Source: Bacteroides sp.
GTDB taxonomy: Bacteria; Bacteroidota; Bacteroidia; Bacteroidales; Muribaculaceae
DNA: 57,747 bases
Assembly (NCBI GenBank): GCA_014801945.1
Contig: JAAVDF010000040.1
Span: 1-57,747, forward strand
Reading direction: 5' to 3'
This document shows positions 55,036-57,747 of the stretch, in pieces. The translations under genes were made by a program, and so were the position numbers. The notes below the pieces were generated by a model that was not told where the DNA came from, searched no databases, and saw only the letters and a program-made list of their open reading frames with translations. Position 1 is the first letter of the stretch, and each line of letters opens with the position of its first letter.

Positions 55036-55929
55036 TTGAAAACACTTGTTATTATCACCGGGCCGACCGCAAGCGGGAAAACGTCACTTGCCATAGAGCT
55101 GGCCGAGGCATTCGATACTGAAATAGTGTCGGCTGACTCGCGCCAGCTTTTCCGTGGACTCCCGATCGGAACGGCTGCGCCGACTCCTGAGCAGCTTGCG
55201 CGTGTGCGCCACCACCTCATCGGCGTGTTGGACCTTGATGCTTACTATTCGGCAGCATGTTATGAAGAGGACGCCCTGAGGATTCTTGATGATATCTGGG
55301 CCGGAAATGACTATGCGGTGATGTGTGGAGGCTCAATGATGTATATCGACGCCATCACACGCGGAATCGACTCGCTCCCTACCATCTCCGCCGAAGTCCG
55401 TGACTATGCCCTCTCCTTATATAATAAAGGTGGTCTGCCCGCACTCCACGACAAACTCCGGGAGCTTGATCCCGACTATCTCTCCACGGCCGACCTCTCC
55501 AATCACCGCCGCCTTGTCCATGCCATCGAGATCTGCATGGAGTCAGGCCGACCTTACTCCACCCTCCGCACCGGTGAGGCAAAGCAACGTCCGTTCCGAA
55601 TAATAAAGATGGCCATCGGACATGACAGGCAGACGCTGTTTGACCGTATTAACCGACGGGTCGATATGATGATCACCGATGGCCTTGAAGAAGAAGCCCG
55701 GCGTGTCTATCCCTTCCGTCATCTCAACTCGCTCAACACTGTCGGATATAAGGAAATGTTTGCCATGATGGACGGGATTATGGATCGTGAGACAGCCATA
55801 GCGCGTATCGCAAAAAATACACGTGTCTATGCGAAAAAACAACTCCTATGGCTGTCGAAAGACCCGGATGTAAAAATCCTTGACCCGAATATACCTTTAC
55901 TGGAGCAAACGTTAAGATTTATTAATTAA
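55036..55929 (+). CDS. miaA: tRNA dimethylallyltransferase
   Basis: MiaA adds a dimethylallyl group to N6 of A37 in tRNAs reading UNN codons. The 297-residue protein has the P-loop GPTASGKTSLAIELA at 8-22, the DMAPP/tRNA-site SADSRQLFRGLPIGTA near 34-49, GGSMMYIDAITRG near 98-110 and LNTVGYKEM near 235-243. The start is a TTG at 55036, immediately ahead of the conserved beta strand; no ATG fits. It follows pepT by 48 bp and may share its transcript. Its substrate DMAPP depends on ispH. Confidence 0.96.
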   Translation: MKTLVIITGPTASGKTSLAIELAEAFDTEIVSADSRQLFRGLPIGTAAPTPEQLARVRHHLIGVLDLDAYYSAACYEEDALRILDDIWAGNDYAVMCGGSMMYIDAITRGIDSLPTISAEVRDYALSLYNKGGLPALHDKLRELDPDYLSTADLSNHRRLVHAIEICMESGRPYSTLRTGEAKQRPFRIIKMAIGHDRQTLFDRINRRVDMMITDGLEEEARRVYPFRHLNSLNTVGYKEMFAMMDGIMDRETAIARIAKNTRVYAKKQLLWLSKDPDVKILDPNIPLLEQTLRFIN

Positions 55930-55959
55930 ATTCAGCAACGCCAATTACTCTATTTTTCT

Positions 55960-55967
55960 TATTTTTG
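55960..55967 (+). promoter_or_regulatory. Candidate -7 box for the acyl-CoA ligase gene
   Basis: TATTTTTG lies 31 nt after the miaA stop and 118 nt before the ATG at 56086. No TTG is seen at the standard distance. Confidence 0.3.
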
Positions 55968-56085
55968 CACATTACTATTCTAAATGAGAATTTTTAGGTG
56001 CGTGTATTTTTCTTACCGACCGTAATATGCTCACTTCATAAGGGATATGTAATAATAACGAATCCTTTCGACTATTTATTCAATC

Positions 56086-57747
56086 ATGATTCAACGCGAC
56101 AGCCTTAACTTATACTTTCAGGACGCTATACGCGAATTCTGGGAGCTTCCGTCACTGACCGATATGGGTGGGATGACAATGACATACAAAGATGTGGCAC
56201 GTAAGATAGCCAAACTCCATCTTCTGTATGAGCATTGTGGCGTAAAACCCGGCGACAAAGTGGCTCTCTGCGCCAAAAACAGTTCGATGTGGTGTGTGAC
56301 TTTTATCGCAACACTGACTTACGGAGCTGTAATTGTCCCGATCCTTGCAGATTTCAAGGCCGATAATGTGCAGCATCTTATAAACCACAGTGACGCTAAG
56401 CTTGCGATAATTGATGAGAATATTTGGGACGATCTTAATCCGGAAGCTATGCCGCAACTTCTCGGCGCACTTTCGATCAAGGATTTCTCACTCATCCATA
56501 GCAATGACAAGACGCTTACTCACACGCGCGCTCATCTTAACGAAATCTTCGGCAAGCGTTATCCCGACCGTTTCAGCCCGGAGGATGTCATCTATCATGA
56601 GGACAGCAAGGAAGAGCTCTGTCTGATCAGCTACACTTCCGGATCGACCGGCTTCTCGAAAGGTGTCATGCTGCCCTTCCGCAGTCTTTGGTCCAATGTT
56701 CAGTTCTGTCTCGATTTTCTCCCGACAAATCCCGGCGACGGAGTAGTATGCATGCTTCCGCTTGCCCACATGTATGGTCTGACCATAGATATGCTCCGCC
56801 CCTTCATCAGTGGTAACCATATCAACATACTGACCAAGACCCCGTCGCCCCGCATCATCATGGATGCTTTTGCGAAAGTCAAACCGCGCTACATAGTCAC
56901 CGTTCCTCTGATCATCGAGAAGATCATCCGTACCCGAGTATTCCCGATGCTCGAAAAACCCTTGATGAAACTCATGCTGATGGTTCCATACGTGGACGAG
57001 CGTCTGTTGAGCAAAATCAACGACCGCCTCACCGAGACATTCGGCGGTAACGTAGAGGAAATCGTCATCGGCGGTGCCGGTCTCAACCGCGATGTCGAAA
57101 AATTCTTACGTCGCATCGGTTTCCCCTACACTGTCGGTTACGGCATGACTGAATGCGCACCCCTTATCTCCTATGCCAATGCCAAGGAAAACCGTATGGC
57201 CTCATGCGGACGCATTGTCGATCGTCTGGAAGCACGTATTGATTCCGAAAATCCGACATCCAAACCCGGCATACTCTATGTCAAAGGCGAGAATGTCATG
57301 CTTGGCTATTACAAGAATCCGGAAGCGACCGAAAGCTGCATGAGTGAGGACGGATGGCTCTGCACAGGTGATATCTGTACGTTTGACAACAACGGCTTTC
57401 TTTACATACGTGGCCGTGACAAGAACATGATTCTCGGTCCTTCAGGCCAGAATATCTATCCGGAGGAAATCGAGGACAAGCTCAATAACCTTCCCTACGT
57501 GTCCGAATCACTTGTGATCGATGGCGGCGGCGGACGTCTCGTAGCCCTGATCTATCCCGACTACGAAAGCATCAGTTCACAGAAACTGAGCAATCAGGGT
57601 ATCACCGACATTATGGCTGAGAATATCAAGACCCTCAACTCGGATCTTCCCGCCTATTCACAGATCCAACGCTTCGAACTGATGACCGAAGAGTTTGAAA
57701 AAACGCCCAAACGTTCCATCAAACGCTACCTCTATCAGCCCAAATAA
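56086..57747 (+). CDS. AMP-forming long-chain acyl-CoA ligase family protein
   Basis: The 553-residue protein is an ANL-superfamily adenylate-forming enzyme, most like long-chain fatty acid-CoA ligases, which activate a fatty acid as acyl-AMP and pass it to CoA. Motifs are the P-loop ISYTSGSTGFSKGVM near 181-195, GYGMTECAPLISY near 350-362, DGWLCTGDI near 424-432 and the hinge region GRDKNMILGPSGQNIYPEEI. In the C-terminal motif TPKRSIKR the position where related ligases have the catalytic lysine (TPxxKIKR) appears to be serine. Substrate unknown. The stop codon is the last three bases of the window, so the gene is complete but its downstream neighbour is unseen. Confidence 0.88.
   Translation: MIQRDSLNLYFQDAIREFWELPSLTDMGGMTMTYKDVARKIAKLHLLYEHCGVKPGDKVALCAKNSSMWCVTFIATLTYGAVIVPILADFKADNVQHLINHSDAKLAIIDENIWDDLNPEAMPQLLGALSIKDFSLIHSNDKTLTHTRAHLNEIFGKRYPDRFSPEDVIYHEDSKEELCLISYTSGSTGFSKGVMLPFRSLWSNVQFCLDFLPTNPGDGVVCMLPLAHMYGLTIDMLRPFISGNHINILTKTPSPRIIMDAFAKVKPRYIVTVPLIIEKIIRTRVFPMLEKPLMKLMLMVPYVDERLLSKINDRLTETFGGNVEEIVIGGAGLNRDVEKFLRRIGFPYTVGYGMTECAPLISYANAKENRMASCGRIVDRLEARIDSENPTSKPGILYVKGENVMLGYYKNPEATESCMSEDGWLCTGDICTFDNNGFLYIRGRDKNMILGPSGQNIYPEEIEDKLNNLPYVSESLVIDGGGGRLVALIYPDYESISSQKLSNQGITDIMAENIKTLNSDLPAYSQIQRFELMTEEFEKTPKRSIKRYLYQPK

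Noticed and set aside
1-57747. tRNA, rRNA, CRISPR, insertion sequence or prophage
   Set aside because: No T-loop motif, rRNA stretch, regularly spaced direct repeats, transposase, integrase or phage gene was recognised. Long inverted repeats were found only in the terminator-like positions listed.

Overview
The window is a chromosomal segment of a Bacteroidales bacterium, most likely of the Muribaculaceae (S24-7) or a close relative. The evidence is the gene families and their order: type III glutamine synthetase, LL-diaminopimelate aminotransferase, a porQ-cmk-ispH block, an ftsX-DUF3098-uppP-truB-queA block, TonB-dependent receptors and many lipoproteins. Bacteroidetes-type promoters (TTG, 18-21 nt, TAnnTTTG) also recur throughout. 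Shine-Dalgarno sequences are weak or absent, as is usual in the phylum. The family-level assignment is an inference. I see no rRNA, tRNA, CRISPR array, phage or insertion sequence, so this is mostly core genome.

Layout. 1-685 is an AT-rich gene-free stretch with a good orphan promoter. 686-1561 is a drug/metabolite-type permease. 1584-9100 (minus) is a nitrogen and lysine block: dapF, dapL, type III glutamine synthetase, a long purF and a secreted unknown protein. 9245-12348 (minus) is a thiamine uptake unit: promoter, TPP riboswitch, outer-membrane receptor and PnuT-like permease. 12506-15538 encodes a 1010-residue protein joining two receiver-like domains to a PEP-synthase-type ATP-grasp domain. 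15677-16120 (minus) is a small TonB C-terminal-domain protein. 16307-23649 (plus) holds porQ-cmk-ispH, an exonuclease, a lipoprotein, thrC, an acyltransferase, a nitrilase-family amidase and a 50-residue ORF. 23864-27349 (minus) holds rplY, pth, an S4 protein and a C69 dipeptidase. 27662-28117 is a lipoprotein. 28297-33075 (minus) is a TonB-dependent receptor with a large partner lipoprotein. 33483-37981 (plus) holds a MerR regulator, mltG, an AraC regulator, a TPR protein and rsgA. 38020-42713 (minus) is the ftsX to yigZ operon. 42786-46959 (minus) is lon, a PASTA protein and an RluD-type pseudouridine synthase. 47454-47643 (plus) is a candidate small RNA. 47687-49141 (minus) is a cardiolipin synthase. 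49414-57747 (plus) holds nadE, a dicarboxylate-type symporter, a head-GIN protein, pepT, miaA and an AMP-forming acyl-CoA ligase whose stop codon is the last base of the window.

Functional themes are glutamine-centred nitrogen use (glutamine synthetase III, PurF, NadE), lysine/DAP and cell-wall precursor supply (DapL, DapF, UppP, MltG), translation and tRNA modification (TruB, QueA, MiaA, Pth, L25, RsgA, RluD) and envelope transport. The least understood parts are the receiver/ATP-grasp fusion at 12506-15538, the receptor/lipoprotein pair at 28297-33075 and two candidate non-coding transcripts. I found no multi-gene defence or mobile system. All functional names rest on motif and length recognition by eye, without database searches.
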